A stretch of 31,027 nucleotides of DNA from JAAYWY01 sp050945275 (GTDB taxonomy: Bacteria > Bacillota > DTU030 > DUMP01). The notes under the pieces were generated by a model. The model saw nothing but the letters and a program-made list of their open reading frames with translations. It searched no databases and had not been told where the DNA came from. The position numbers and the translations under genes were made by a program. Location of the stretch: NCBI GenBank assembly GCA_050945275.1, contig JBMNSQ010000005.1, forward strand, positions 1 to 31,027. Direction: 5' to 3'. Below are positions 1 through 7,448 of this stretch, in pieces (position 1 is the stretch's first letter; every line of letters starts with the position of its first letter).

Positions 1-107
1 GCTGACCCTAGCCTTCCCTTTGTCCACAAGCCAAAGACAGGCAGAGACAGCATTATAAGAACCGCTTTTTATTGTCGAGCTAATAAGCACAGAAGAATGA
101 TTACCGG

Positions 108-138
108 GTCATATGACGGGGGTGACTGGTCATATGAC
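108..138. promoter_or_regulatory. Paired palindromes upstream of the ParM-like gene
   Basis: The perfect 10-bp palindrome GTCATATGAC occurs at 108-117 and again at 129-138; the second copy extends to 12 bp (128-139). The start-to-start distance of 21 bp is two helical turns, so both sites face the same side of the DNA. Weaker look-alikes sit near 168-177 and 191-200. This layout suits a dimeric DNA-binding protein: an operator, or a centromere-like site for the actin-like gene that follows. Both roles are inferred. Confidence 0.5.
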
Positions 139-235
139 CTAAATTTTTGTTATGTTGTTCATAATGGACTATATGATCAGCCGCTGGGGGACTAAATGAC
201 TATCCAGCTGGCTTGTAAATAGATTGTTCTTTGCT

Positions 236-251
236 GCAGAGGTATCTCTGC
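236..251 (+). other. Small 5'-leader hairpin before the ParM-like gene
   Basis: GCAGAG (236-241) and CTCTGC (246-251) form a 6-bp stem with a GTAT loop, about 26 nt before the ribosome-binding site of the ParM-like gene. There is no T-tract, so it is not a terminator. It may stabilise the mRNA or be incidental. Confidence 0.3.
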
Positions 252-293
252 CTACAGTTTTAAGCTAAGAGACAAGGAAAGAGGTGCTCTAAA

Positions 294-1301
294 GTGCAGT
301 GTGTTGGCTTGGACATCGGCTACGGTTTTGTAAAAGTAACGGACGGAGAGTATGGATATGCGTTTCCCAGCGTTATCGGTACCGGCCACACCAAGACTAT
401 ATATCGGACATCTACGCAAGTAGAACGGATCAACGACCTTAGGGTACTGATTGATAACCAAATTTACTTTGTCGGGAAAGCGGCGCTTAGGCACTCGCGT
501 TTTGCCATCAGGGATTTATCTGATATGCGGTCTCAAAATGAAGAACTTAAGGTACTGTTCTTTAGTGCGTTAAGTTTCTTTTGCCAGGAAAAACATAATC
601 GGTTTAAAGTTGTTACCGGCTTGCCACCAGGGCGCATGCATATGGCAGATGACCTGATAAATAGATTTGTGCGCGAACATATGGTGTCGATCTATCGGGG
701 TCGGACCTACCAAGAGACAGTGATTAGCATCGACGATCTAGATGTAGTACCGCAACCGGTGGGTACTTACTGGGCCCAGACGCTGGACATTCAGGGCAGA
801 GAGAACCGAACACTTGAGGGCCGCGTTGGGATTATTGACATTGGGTTTAGAACCTCGGACTTAGCGGCTATTGAAGACGGAGAATTTATTCCCAGTGACA
901 GTTATACGATTCCAGTTGGTATTTCGGATACGTATACCGATATTAGTGAACAGGTAATGAGAAATTATGGGATTGACCGCGAGAGCTTCGCTCTGGACGA
1001 AAATGTCATTAAAGGGATAATTACCGTGTCCGGACGACCTGTTGATATCACTGCTATCCGCCATCAGGCATTTCAGCAATTGGCCAGCAAGCTGCTGATA
1101 GAAATTAACTCTAGATGGACAGTGCTTGGTTTTGATCGACTATTTCTAAGCGGTGGCGGCGGACAGGCTCTAAGCAGTTATTTGTTACCCCATCTTCCTC
1201 AGTCAGAATTGGTGTCTAACCCTTCGACGGCAAACAGCCGCGGCTACTTATCATGGGCTAACCGGATTTGGGGCGACTTTAATCCAGACAATGTTACATA
1301 G
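294..1301 (+). CDS. ParM/StbA-like actin-family ATPase
   Basis: This 335-aa protein has the actin-fold ATPase motifs in order: phosphate-1 DIGYGFVK at residues 7-14, phosphate-2 IIDIGFRTSDL around 180-190, and a glycine-rich adenosine motif LSGGGG at 285-290. Length and order fit the ParM/StbA family, which forms filaments that separate plasmid copies; chromosomal relatives also exist with unknown cargo. The start is GTG at 294 with GAGGTG about 8 nt upstream. Just downstream lies a bactofilin-like gene, so the two may form a small cytoskeletal operon. Palindromes at 108-138 could be its operator or a parC-like site. No ParR is recognised nearby. The family call is secure; a segregation role is inferred. 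Confidence 0.8.
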   Translation: MQCVGLDIGYGFVKVTDGEYGYAFPSVIGTGHTKTIYRTSTQVERINDLRVLIDNQIYFVGKAALRHSRFAIRDLSDMRSQNEELKVLFFSALSFFCQEKHNRFKVVTGLPPGRMHMADDLINRFVREHMVSIYRGRTYQETVISIDDLDVVPQPVGTYWAQTLDIQGRENRTLEGRVGIIDIGFRTSDLAAIEDGEFIPSDSYTIPVGISDTYTDISEQVMRNYGIDRESFALDENVIKGIITVSGRPVDITAIRHQAFQQLASKLLIEINSRWTVLGFDRLFLSGGGGQALSSYLLPHLPQSELVSNPSTANSRGYLSWANRIWGDFNPDNVT

Positions 1302-1345
1302 GCGGTGATCGGACAGATTAGCACCCCAAGGAGGTATTGGATACT

Positions 1346-1894
1346 ATGTTGGGCCTTCTAAATGGCAGTCTCAAGCTAAAGAATAAAGAGCCTGCTTTGC
1401 CAGACGCTGTGGTTGAGGTTTACGGAAAAACAGAGGGGGCCATAACAGGTGCTAATTGGGTTATTGTAGCCGACACGGGTTGTTGCAAAAGTAACATCCA
1501 GGCACTTCATTTGGAAGTTGCTGGAGAAGTGCATGGTGATGTAGATGTAGGGGAACTAGTTATAAAGCGAAACGGTCGTTTATACGGCCAAGCTAAGTAT
1601 CAAAAGCTGTTATTGGCGGAAGGGGCGGTCTTTTACTCTAATAGTAGCGAGAAGTCCGAGGATATTTCTTCCCCGGCGAAGATGCAATCGCCAGGCCTTC
1701 GACTTGTATCCAAAGATAGTAAGGACGAGGTGCGAAGAATTCCAATAAGTAAAGAGACTTCTTCTAAGCCGCTCCCGGAGCGAGATTTCCCTGAAGCTAA
1801 ACGGAATTTAGTAGCTGAAGGAAGTAATGAAGCGTGCCAGAAAAAACAATTAGTAGAAAATTCTCAGGAACCATGTTTTGTCACCAGCTTCTAG
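1346..1894 (+). CDS. Bactofilin-like polymer-forming protein (degenerate, long tail)
   Basis: The protein is about 182 aa from ATG 1346. An in-frame TTG at 1337 lies only 2 nt after the AAGGAGG at 1328-1334, so the ATG is preferred. The first ~100 residues carry beta-rich repeats such as GDVDVGELVIKRNGRLYG and AKYQKLLLAEGAVF, the pattern of bactofilins (DUF583), which polymerise without nucleotide through a beta-helix. The rest (about 105-182) is polar, lysine/serine/glutamate-rich and probably disordered. It follows the ParM-like gene by 44 bp and ends before a hairpin terminator, so the two are likely co-transcribed. The bactofilin match rests on pattern only and is short for the fold. Confidence 0.55.
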   Translation: MLGLLNGSLKLKNKEPALPDAVVEVYGKTEGAITGANWVIVADTGCCKSNIQALHLEVAGEVHGDVDVGELVIKRNGRLYGQAKYQKLLLAEGAVFYSNSSEKSEDISSPAKMQSPGLRLVSKDSKDEVRRIPISKETSSKPLPERDFPEAKRNLVAEGSNEACQKKQLVENSQEPCFVTSF

Positions 1895-1911
1895 TTAAGA
1901 GCTAATTAGCT

Positions 1912-1955
1912 AATTCCTGCGTCCTGCCAAAAAGACGGTAGGAGCAGGAATTTTA
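1912..1955 (+). terminator. Intrinsic terminator after the ParM/bactofilin-like pair
   Basis: AATTCCTGC (1912-1920) pairs with GCAGGAATT (1944-1952). Inner GTCCTGCC-type pairing extends the stem imperfectly, and TTTTA follows. It separates the cytoskeletal pair from selA. Confidence 0.65.
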
Positions 1956-1992
1956 TGTTGTAAGAGGAAATACTACAATTTGAAGGTATTTT

Positions 1993-3432
1993 GTGGACGA
2001 AGGGGCGAAGGCCATGATGTCAGGGTGGAAGAATGATGCTTTACGGCACATACCGGCGGTGGAGCAACTCCTTTGTGTGCCGGAAGTACAGGATTTAATA
2101 GTACAATTTGGGCGAAGTCAGGTGGTACAGGCGGTGCGGGCGGTTACCGCTACTGTGCGCCAGGCTATATTGGCAGCTAATAGCGAAGAAGAGTTGCCGC
2201 TGCTTGACGAACTTTCTTTTGTCGGGCTACTTAAACAGCAGGTGGAAGAACAAACCAAACCTAGTCTTATACCGGTGATCAATGCCACTGGTGTGGTTTT
2301 ACATACTAATTTGGGTCGTGCTCCCTTGGCTGAGGAGGCCTGCCGCGCGGTAGCTGGTGTGGCTCGAGGTTACAGTAATTTGGAGTATAACTTGGTTAGC
2401 GGGGAGCGCGGTTCGCGTCACACCCATTTGGAAAAGCTTCTGTGTGAACTAACCGGGGCCGAGGCGGCCGCGGTGGTGAACAACAATGCCGCCGCCGTTC
2501 TGTTGTCGCTGGCTGCCTTGGCCACCGGTCGAGAAGTGGTAGTGGCCCGGGGGCAGTTGGTGGAGATTGGCGGCTCGTTCCGGATTCCGGAAGTAATGAC
2601 TGCCAGCGGTTGCCAGCTGAAGGAAGTAGGTACAACCAACAAGGTATACTTGCGCGACTATGAGGCGGCTATTAGTGAACATACAGCCTTATTGCTCAAG
2701 GTTCACACCAGCAATTACCGTATTTGCGGATTTACCCAAACGGTGTTAGCGTCTGAGCTTACGGCGCTGGGCCAAAAGTACGATTTGCCTGTTGTGGAGG
2801 ATTTAGGCAGCGGAGTGCTAGTGGATCTTAGTCAAATTGGTGTTGACAAAGAGCCCATGGTGCCCGATAGTATCGCTGCTGGAGTAGATGTTGTCACCTT
2901 TAGTGGGGACAAACTACTTGGGGGGCCGCAGGCCGGGGTTATTGTAGGCAAGAAAAAATACTTGGACAAGATCAAGCGCCATCCCTTGGCCCGGGCCGTA
3001 CGGGTAGGGAAGTTGACCTTGTCTGCTCTTGAAGCAACGCTCCATCTATATCTAGATCCCGAGAAGGTGTGGGAACGAGTACCGGCCTTGCAAGTTTTGC
3101 GCCAGGGACAGGATCTTATCAAGAAACGTTCCGAGCGGTTAGCCCAGACTATCGGTGAACGCTGTCGTAGTTTAACAGCAACTCTTTCCCCAGGGACATC
3201 GGAAGTGGGTGGTGGGTCGCTGCCTCTTACCCAGTTGCCAACTTTCCTTGTAGCAGTGACGGCTAAAGACTTATCAGCCCAGGAACTGGCTACAAGGCTA
3301 CGACAGACAAAACCACCGGTGGTGGCCCGCATTGCTGACGACCAAGTGCTGCTAGATTTACGAACGGTAGCCCCGGTAGAAGAAGAGTACTTAGTGGCAG
3401 CGCTGGTAGCAGCTGTAACTAAGGGGCAATAA
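1993..3432 (+). CDS. selA: L-seryl-tRNA(Sec) selenium transferase
   Basis: SelA is a PLP enzyme that converts Ser-tRNA(Sec) to Sec-tRNA(Sec) using selenophosphate. The 479-aa product aligns along its length with the E. coli protein from memory: PVINATGVVLHTNLGRA near 95, VVNNNAAAVLLSLAA near 162, LVEIGGSFRIP, and LLKVHTSNYRI. The PLP site SGDKLLGGPQAG places the Schiff-base lysine at about K307. The start is uncertain: GTG 1993 has a weak upstream site, while in-frame ATG 2014 or 2017 follow a purine-rich AGGGGCGAAG. A small membrane-protein gene starts 3 nt after the stop and selB follows, so this is a selA-x-selB operon. selC and selD lie elsewhere in the window. Confidence 0.96.
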   Translation: MDEGAKAMMSGWKNDALRHIPAVEQLLCVPEVQDLIVQFGRSQVVQAVRAVTATVRQAILAANSEEELPLLDELSFVGLLKQQVEEQTKPSLIPVINATGVVLHTNLGRAPLAEEACRAVAGVARGYSNLEYNLVSGERGSRHTHLEKLLCELTGAEAAAVVNNNAAAVLLSLAALATGREVVVARGQLVEIGGSFRIPEVMTASGCQLKEVGTTNKVYLRDYEAAISEHTALLLKVHTSNYRICGFTQTVLASELTALGQKYDLPVVEDLGSGVLVDLSQIGVDKEPMVPDSIAAGVDVVTFSGDKLLGGPQAGVIVGKKKYLDKIKRHPLARAVRVGKLTLSALEATLHLYLDPEKVWERVPALQVLRQGQDLIKKRSERLAQTIGERCRSLTATLSPGTSEVGGGSLPLTQLPTFLVAVTAKDLSAQELATRLRQTKPPVVARIADDQVLLDLRTVAPVEEEYLVAALVAAVTKGQ

Positions 3433-3435
3433 ATT

Positions 3436-3789
3436 ATGCCGACACGCATATATATCCTGGAAGCGTTGGCTCTGGGGCCAGTAGCTTATAAAGTTTTCCA
3501 GATGCTGAGTGAAAATCTAAGCCCTTGGTTATCGGGTCCATTGGTATTTATGTTGGTCCTTCTGTCGGGGGATTTGTTGCTGGTGTTATTTGAGCGAGAG
3601 CGGGCCACTCGCTACTTAGACGATGTCCTGATAGACAGCTTTGTTTTTGCCTTACTTGGTTTATTGGCAGCTGTTAGTTATCAGGCAGCAGATTTATACT
3701 TGGCTGTACAGCCTAATCTAGGACTAATAGCAGTCCTTGTTTTCTTATTGTTTTTAAGTATTACGGAAAACAGTCGGCGTTATCGTTAG
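3436..3789 (+). CDS. Small integral membrane protein between selA and selB
   Basis: I do not recognise a family for this 117-aa protein. It has about three hydrophobic helices: residues 33-52 (LSGPLVFMLVLLSGDLLLVL), 68-85 (SFVFALLGLLAAVSY) and 95-110 (GLIAVLVFLLFLS). A charged loop, FERERATRYLDD, lies between the first two, and the C-terminus is basic (ENSRRYR). ATG 3436 is 3 nt after the selA stop with an AAGGGG site inside the end of selA, and selB begins 20 nt after its stop, so it is almost certainly translated within the sel operon. It might assist selenium uptake or membrane association, but the sequence does not prove this. Confidence 0.8.
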   Translation: MPTRIYILEALALGPVAYKVFQMLSENLSPWLSGPLVFMLVLLSGDLLLVLFERERATRYLDDVLIDSFVFALLGLLAAVSYQAADLYLAVQPNLGLIAVLVFLLFLSITENSRRYR

Positions 3790-3808
3790 TTTAGGGGGAG
3801 CGTTTGCG

Positions 3809-5728
3809 ATGAAGCATATTATTATCGGTACCGCTGGTCATGTGGATCATGGTAAAAGCACTTTGATTCGTGCCCTTACTGGGCAAGATACCGATCGCCT
3901 GCGGGAGGAAAAGGAACGCGGTATTTCCATCGAATTAGGCTTTGCCCCTTTTGACCTGCCTAGCGGTCGTCGGGCCGGCGTAGTGGATGTACCCGGTCAC
4001 GAACGGTTTATTAAACATATGTTAGCCGGTGTAGGCGGTTTCGATTTAGTGCTACTGGTGGTGGCAGCGGACGAAGGGGTTATGCCTCAGACCCGGGAGC
4101 ACCTGGATATTTTAAGTTTAAGCGGAGTTAGTAACGGCATAATAGTGTTAAACAAGGCTGACTTAGTAGAAGACGAGTGGCTGGAACTGGTGGAGGACGA
4201 TGTGCGCACGGCGGTGAAAGGGACCTTTTTAGAAGAGGCCCCTTTGTATTCTGTCTCTGCTGTAACAGGGCAAGGCATACCTCGGTTATTGCAGGCGATT
4301 GATGAAGCCACCGATGCCTTAGCCGAGCGCGAGGCTGAAGGCCCATTTCGGCTACCGGTGGACCGCGTTTTTACTATTCCTGGTTTTGGTACGGTGATCA
4401 CCGGTACCCTAATAGCCGGGACAGTGCGCGTGGGTGAGCGGGCTATCGTTTATCCAGCTGAGCTGGAAACCCGCGTTCGCCAAATTGAGGTTCACGACTT
4501 TAAAACTGATGAGGCGTTTGCCGGACAACGGGTAGCCCTTAATCTAGCTGGACTAGGAGTGGAAGAGATAGAGCGGGGAGCAGTGGTAGCAACCCCTGGT
4601 TCGCTTACCCCTGCCACCATTATTGATGCTCGCCTACTGTTACTGGGCCACAGCGAACATCCGGTGGAAAATCATCAGCGTTTGCGGCTACACACTGGCA
4701 CGGCCGAAGTGCTGGGGCGGGTTTATTTGCTGGAGAATCAGGAGCTGTCTCCAGGTGAATCGGGTTTGGTCCAGTTTCGATTAGAGGAGGAAGTGGCGGT
4801 ACGGCGCGGTGATCGCTTTGTGATCCGCACTTATTCTCCGGCCACCACCATCGGTGGCGGGATAGTGCTAGATCCCGCCGCGGCCAAACACCGGCGGTTT
4901 GATACTAAGGTTATAACTGCACTTCAACAAAAAGAAAAAGGAGAACCGGAAGATATTGTCGTCCATGCCTTGGAAGCGGCTGGGGTAGTACCACGGACCT
5001 TATCCGACCTGTCTAAGACGGCCGGTCTTGCTTTGCCAGATACAGAAGCAGCACTAGAGAAACTGGTGGCAGCAGGCCAGGCGGTTACCTTTAACTTAGA
5101 AGGGACTGATTATTACTTAGACCAGGCAGCAGTCCGACAGGCTGTGGATCGAGCTACAAACGGTTTACAGAGCTACCACCAGAAATATCCACTTCGCCAG
5201 GGCGCACCTTTGGAAGAGGTGCGAGCCCGGTTTTTCCCTAAGGTTTCGTCGCGGTTGCTGTTTCCCCTGCTTAACCTACCGATTGCCCAAGACCTAGTGT
5301 CCGAAGGTGACCGTATCCGGTTAGCTCAGCATACGGTGCAATTTTCTCCCGACGAGGAGGCAGCTAGCCAGAGACTGCTGGCAACGTTAACCCAGCAGGC
5401 TTTTACGCCTCCTTCGGTCAGTGAGGTTTTATCTCAGTTAGGGCCGAAAATTGAGGCCAAAGAGTTAGTGGCGGCCCTTCTGGAGCGGGGCCAACTAGTT
5501 CAGGTGGACGAAGAAATTATCTTTGCCGGCAGCAAGTTCGAGGAAGCTAAGCAGAAGGTAATTAGCTTTATAAAAGAAAACGGCAGCATAACGGTGGGCG
5601 AGCTAAGGGACCTTCTTGCTACCTCGCGTCGCTATGCTCTGCCGCTTCTAGAGTATCTAGACGCTAAGCGCATCACCCGCCGGGTGAGCGACAAGCGTAT
5701 TTTAGGTCCAGCAGGAAATGATACGTAG
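3809..5728 (+). CDS. selB: Selenocysteine-specific elongation factor
   Basis: SelB is a GTPase that delivers Sec-tRNA(Sec) to the ribosome at UGA codons marked by a SECIS hairpin. The 639-aa product has an EF-Tu-like GTPase domain: G1 GHVDHGKST at residues 10-18, G3 DVPGHE at 60-65, G4 NKAD at 115-118. Beta-barrel domains follow, with GFGTVITGTL near 195 and FVIRTYSPATTIGGG near 345. A winged-helix region from about 385 to 639 binds the SECIS, ending in a module with ITVGELRDLLATSRRYALPLLEYLD. ATG 3809 follows TTAGGGGGAG. Its likely local client is the selD mRNA in this window. Confidence 0.96.
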   Translation: MKHIIIGTAGHVDHGKSTLIRALTGQDTDRLREEKERGISIELGFAPFDLPSGRRAGVVDVPGHERFIKHMLAGVGGFDLVLLVVAADEGVMPQTREHLDILSLSGVSNGIIVLNKADLVEDEWLELVEDDVRTAVKGTFLEEAPLYSVSAVTGQGIPRLLQAIDEATDALAEREAEGPFRLPVDRVFTIPGFGTVITGTLIAGTVRVGERAIVYPAELETRVRQIEVHDFKTDEAFAGQRVALNLAGLGVEEIERGAVVATPGSLTPATIIDARLLLLGHSEHPVENHQRLRLHTGTAEVLGRVYLLENQELSPGESGLVQFRLEEEVAVRRGDRFVIRTYSPATTIGGGIVLDPAAAKHRRFDTKVITALQQKEKGEPEDIVVHALEAAGVVPRTLSDLSKTAGLALPDTEAALEKLVAAGQAVTFNLEGTDYYLDQAAVRQAVDRATNGLQSYHQKYPLRQGAPLEEVRARFFPKVSSRLLFPLLNLPIAQDLVSEGDRIRLAQHTVQFSPDEEAASQRLLATLTQQAFTPPSVSEVLSQLGPKIEAKELVAALLERGQLVQVDEEIIFAGSKFEEAKQKVISFIKENGSITVGELRDLLATSRRYALPLLEYLDAKRITRRVSDKRILGPAGNDT

Positions 5729-5800
5729 GGGCCAGGTCACATTGCCACTGATTGCTTTTTAACTTAGTCATTATATTAATCAAAGGGAGACAGGCTATTA

Positions 5801-6694
5801 ATGAAGAACCTATTTTTCACTGGTGAACGCGGTGTTGGCAAAAGTACCCTGCTCAACCGCCTACTCAAAGATCGCTGGTTACAAACCGGCGGCTTTCGAA
5901 CGCTGCCCTTTGCCCATGAGGATATCGGTAGGGGGTTTTATCTTCTAGGCAGCAATGAACCGCCTCTGCCTGCTCCTGGTCCGGAGAGGGTTATTGCCTT
6001 GCGTACCGATGAGGGACGGATACAGCAAAGGTTTACCGAGGTCTTTGAGACATTAGGTGTAAACCTGCTTACTCACTGCCTAGACAACCACCCAGACATC
6101 ATTGTGATGGACGAATTAGGGTTTCTCGAGAGCGAGGCGACGACCTTTCAACAACGTGTGTTTAGCTGTTTAGACGCTCCGGTTCCAGTATGGGGAGTGA
6201 TTAAGCCGTTATCGACGCCGTTTCTAGACGGTATCCGAGAGCGCAAGGATGTGACGGTGCTTACCATCACAATAGACAATCGCGATCGGTTGTATAATGA
6301 ACTAACAGAAAAGAAAAAAGCAGTGTCATTTAGAACTAGCAAAGGGGGTATAGAGATGGACTTGTGCTACCGGATCTGGCTAACTAATGACGGTAAGGCG
6401 TTTGGCAAAGGACCCTATGATCTTTTAATGGCCGTGTCACAGTATGGTTCGCTAAACGAAGCGGCCAAGAAAATGGGCATGTCGTACAGCAAAGCCTGGA
6501 AAGTTATCAACATGATAGAGGGCCGGCTAGGTTTCGCCCTGCTGCGGAGAGAGACTGGTGGCAGCGGCGGCGGCGGATCATACTTAACAACCGAAGCAAA
6601 AGATTTCCTCAAAAAATACAGCCAGTTCCTGGCCGAAGCCGACCAGGCCCTGACTGATTTGTTCCAGAAACATTTTGGCGAGACTTCATTTTGA
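5801..6694 (+). CDS. Fusion of THEP1-type P-loop NTPase and ModE-type DNA-binding domain
   Basis: This is a 297-aa two-domain protein. Residues 1-175 resemble THEP1/DUF265 nucleoside-triphosphatases: Walker A GERGVGKST at 8-16 and Walker B IVMDELGF at 101-108. Residues about 187-290 look like the N-terminal winged helix of ModE, the molybdate-responsive regulator: GPYDLLMAVSQYGSLNEAAK, MSYSKAWKVINMIE, then a glycine-rich wing (GGSGGGG at 253-259) and LTTEAKDFL. There is no C-terminal molbindin domain, so the NTPase replaces the usual molybdate sensor. It sits between selB and a convergent molybdenum hydroxylase operon, consistent with control of molybdenum-enzyme genes, but the ligand is unknown. 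ATG 5801 follows AAAGGGAGACAGG. Confidence 0.82.
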   Translation: MKNLFFTGERGVGKSTLLNRLLKDRWLQTGGFRTLPFAHEDIGRGFYLLGSNEPPLPAPGPERVIALRTDEGRIQQRFTEVFETLGVNLLTHCLDNHPDIIVMDELGFLESEATTFQQRVFSCLDAPVPVWGVIKPLSTPFLDGIRERKDVTVLTITIDNRDRLYNELTEKKKAVSFRTSKGGIEMDLCYRIWLTNDGKAFGKGPYDLLMAVSQYGSLNEAAKKMGMSYSKAWKVINMIEGRLGFALLRRETGGSGGGGSYLTTEAKDFLKKYSQFLAEADQALTDLFQKHFGETSF

Positions 6695-6708
6695 GCATAT
6701 TACTCTGC

Positions 6709-6800
6709 TGCCACCCTGATATTACTTCCCCTGTTATCCTGATACTACCCCATCTGCCATCCTGATATTACTCTTCCTGTCATCCTGAGCGGAGCGAAGG
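6709..6800. repeat. Four tandem 23-bp degenerate repeats
   Basis: Units start at 6709, 6732, 6755 and 6778, exactly 23 bp apart. Each begins TGYYAYCCTGA, and the first three continue with an ATA(T/C)TAC-type core. The fourth ends GCGGAGCGAAGG, giving the widely scattered CATCCTGAGC...GAAGGATC sequence that recurs in many bacterial intergenic regions. The array lies in the convergent gap downstream of the NTPase-ModE gene. Confidence 0.75.
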
Positions 6801-6813
6801 ATCTGAAGGTTCT

Positions 6814-6849
6814 AATAACCGGGCAGCCTTCCGTGGCTGCCCGGTTATT
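6814..6849. terminator. Bidirectional terminator in the convergent gap
   Basis: AATAACCGGGCAGCC (6814-6828) and GGCTGCCCGGTTATT (6835-6849) form a perfect 15-bp stem with a 6-nt loop. Flanking A/T residues suit termination of the plus-strand NTPase-ModE gene and of the minus-strand MocA-like gene, whose stop codon touches the hairpin. Confidence 0.85.
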
Positions 6850-7423
6850 AATTTAAATCCTCAGGGGTGTCAATATCAAATACGATGGCGAGGTCATCCA
6901 TCTCTAAGTCCGTAACTTTGTCCCCCAGGGATGCCAGCAGGGAGCGGGCACCTTGGTCACCGCTTAAGGCTTCCAGTTTCGGACGTAATGAAGCGCTAAT
7001 TAAGACCGGGTGTCCTGGCTGTCCTCGGTAGGTGGGGCGCAGGGCTAACAGGTGAGACTGCCGGTACACCGCTACCAGTTCGCTAATTATAGCAGACGTG
7101 ATTAGCGGTTGGTCAGCCAAGAGAATTGCAAAGGCGGCTGTTTGGTCGGAAGCAGCTTTGACACCAGCGGCCAAAGAGCTGCCTTGCCCGGTGGGGAAAT
7201 TAGGATTAAAGACTGTTTTTACCGGTAAGGGATTGAGAGCGGCTTTAACCTCACTGGCCTGGCATCCGGTGACCACCACCACCTCATTAGCCGGGGAAGC
7301 CAAAGCTGCTTCCGCTACCATCCGCACTAACGGCTTGCCTTTCCATGGCAACAATTGTTTACAACAGCCCATACGACTGGAGGTGCCGGCCGCCAAAATC
7401 ACAGCAGTTATCACAACATACAC
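6848..7423 (-). CDS. MocA-like molybdenum cofactor nucleotidyltransferase
   Basis: The 191-aa product has the nucleotidyltransferase signature LAAGTSSRMGCCKQLLPWKG near residues 10-29, then VVVTGCQASEV, FPTGQGSSLAAGV, a metal-binding LLADQPLI and RGQPGHPVLIS. This matches MocA-type enzymes, which attach CMP to molybdopterin to make the dinucleotide cofactor of xanthine-oxidase-family hydroxylases; MobA (GMP) is the sister family. As the last gene of the hydroxylase operon, 25 bp after the large subunit, it probably supplies that enzyme's cofactor. The start region has only a weak AGGG site; an alternative start a few codons in is possible. Confidence 0.85.
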   Translation of the reverse strand: MYVVITAVILAAGTSSRMGCCKQLLPWKGKPLVRMVAEAALASPANEVVVVTGCQASEVKAALNPLPVKTVFNPNFPTGQGSSLAAGVKAASDQTAAFAILLADQPLITSAIISELVAVYRQSHLLALRPTYRGQPGHPVLISASLRPKLEALSGDQGARSLLASLGDKVTDLEMDDLAIVFDIDTPEDLN

Positions 7424-7448
7424 CCTATCTAGTTCACGAAATAGACGT

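Noticed and set aside
6778..6806. CRISPR-like repeat
   Set aside because: Units are contiguous with no spacers, and the sequence matches a common dispersed intergenic repeat.
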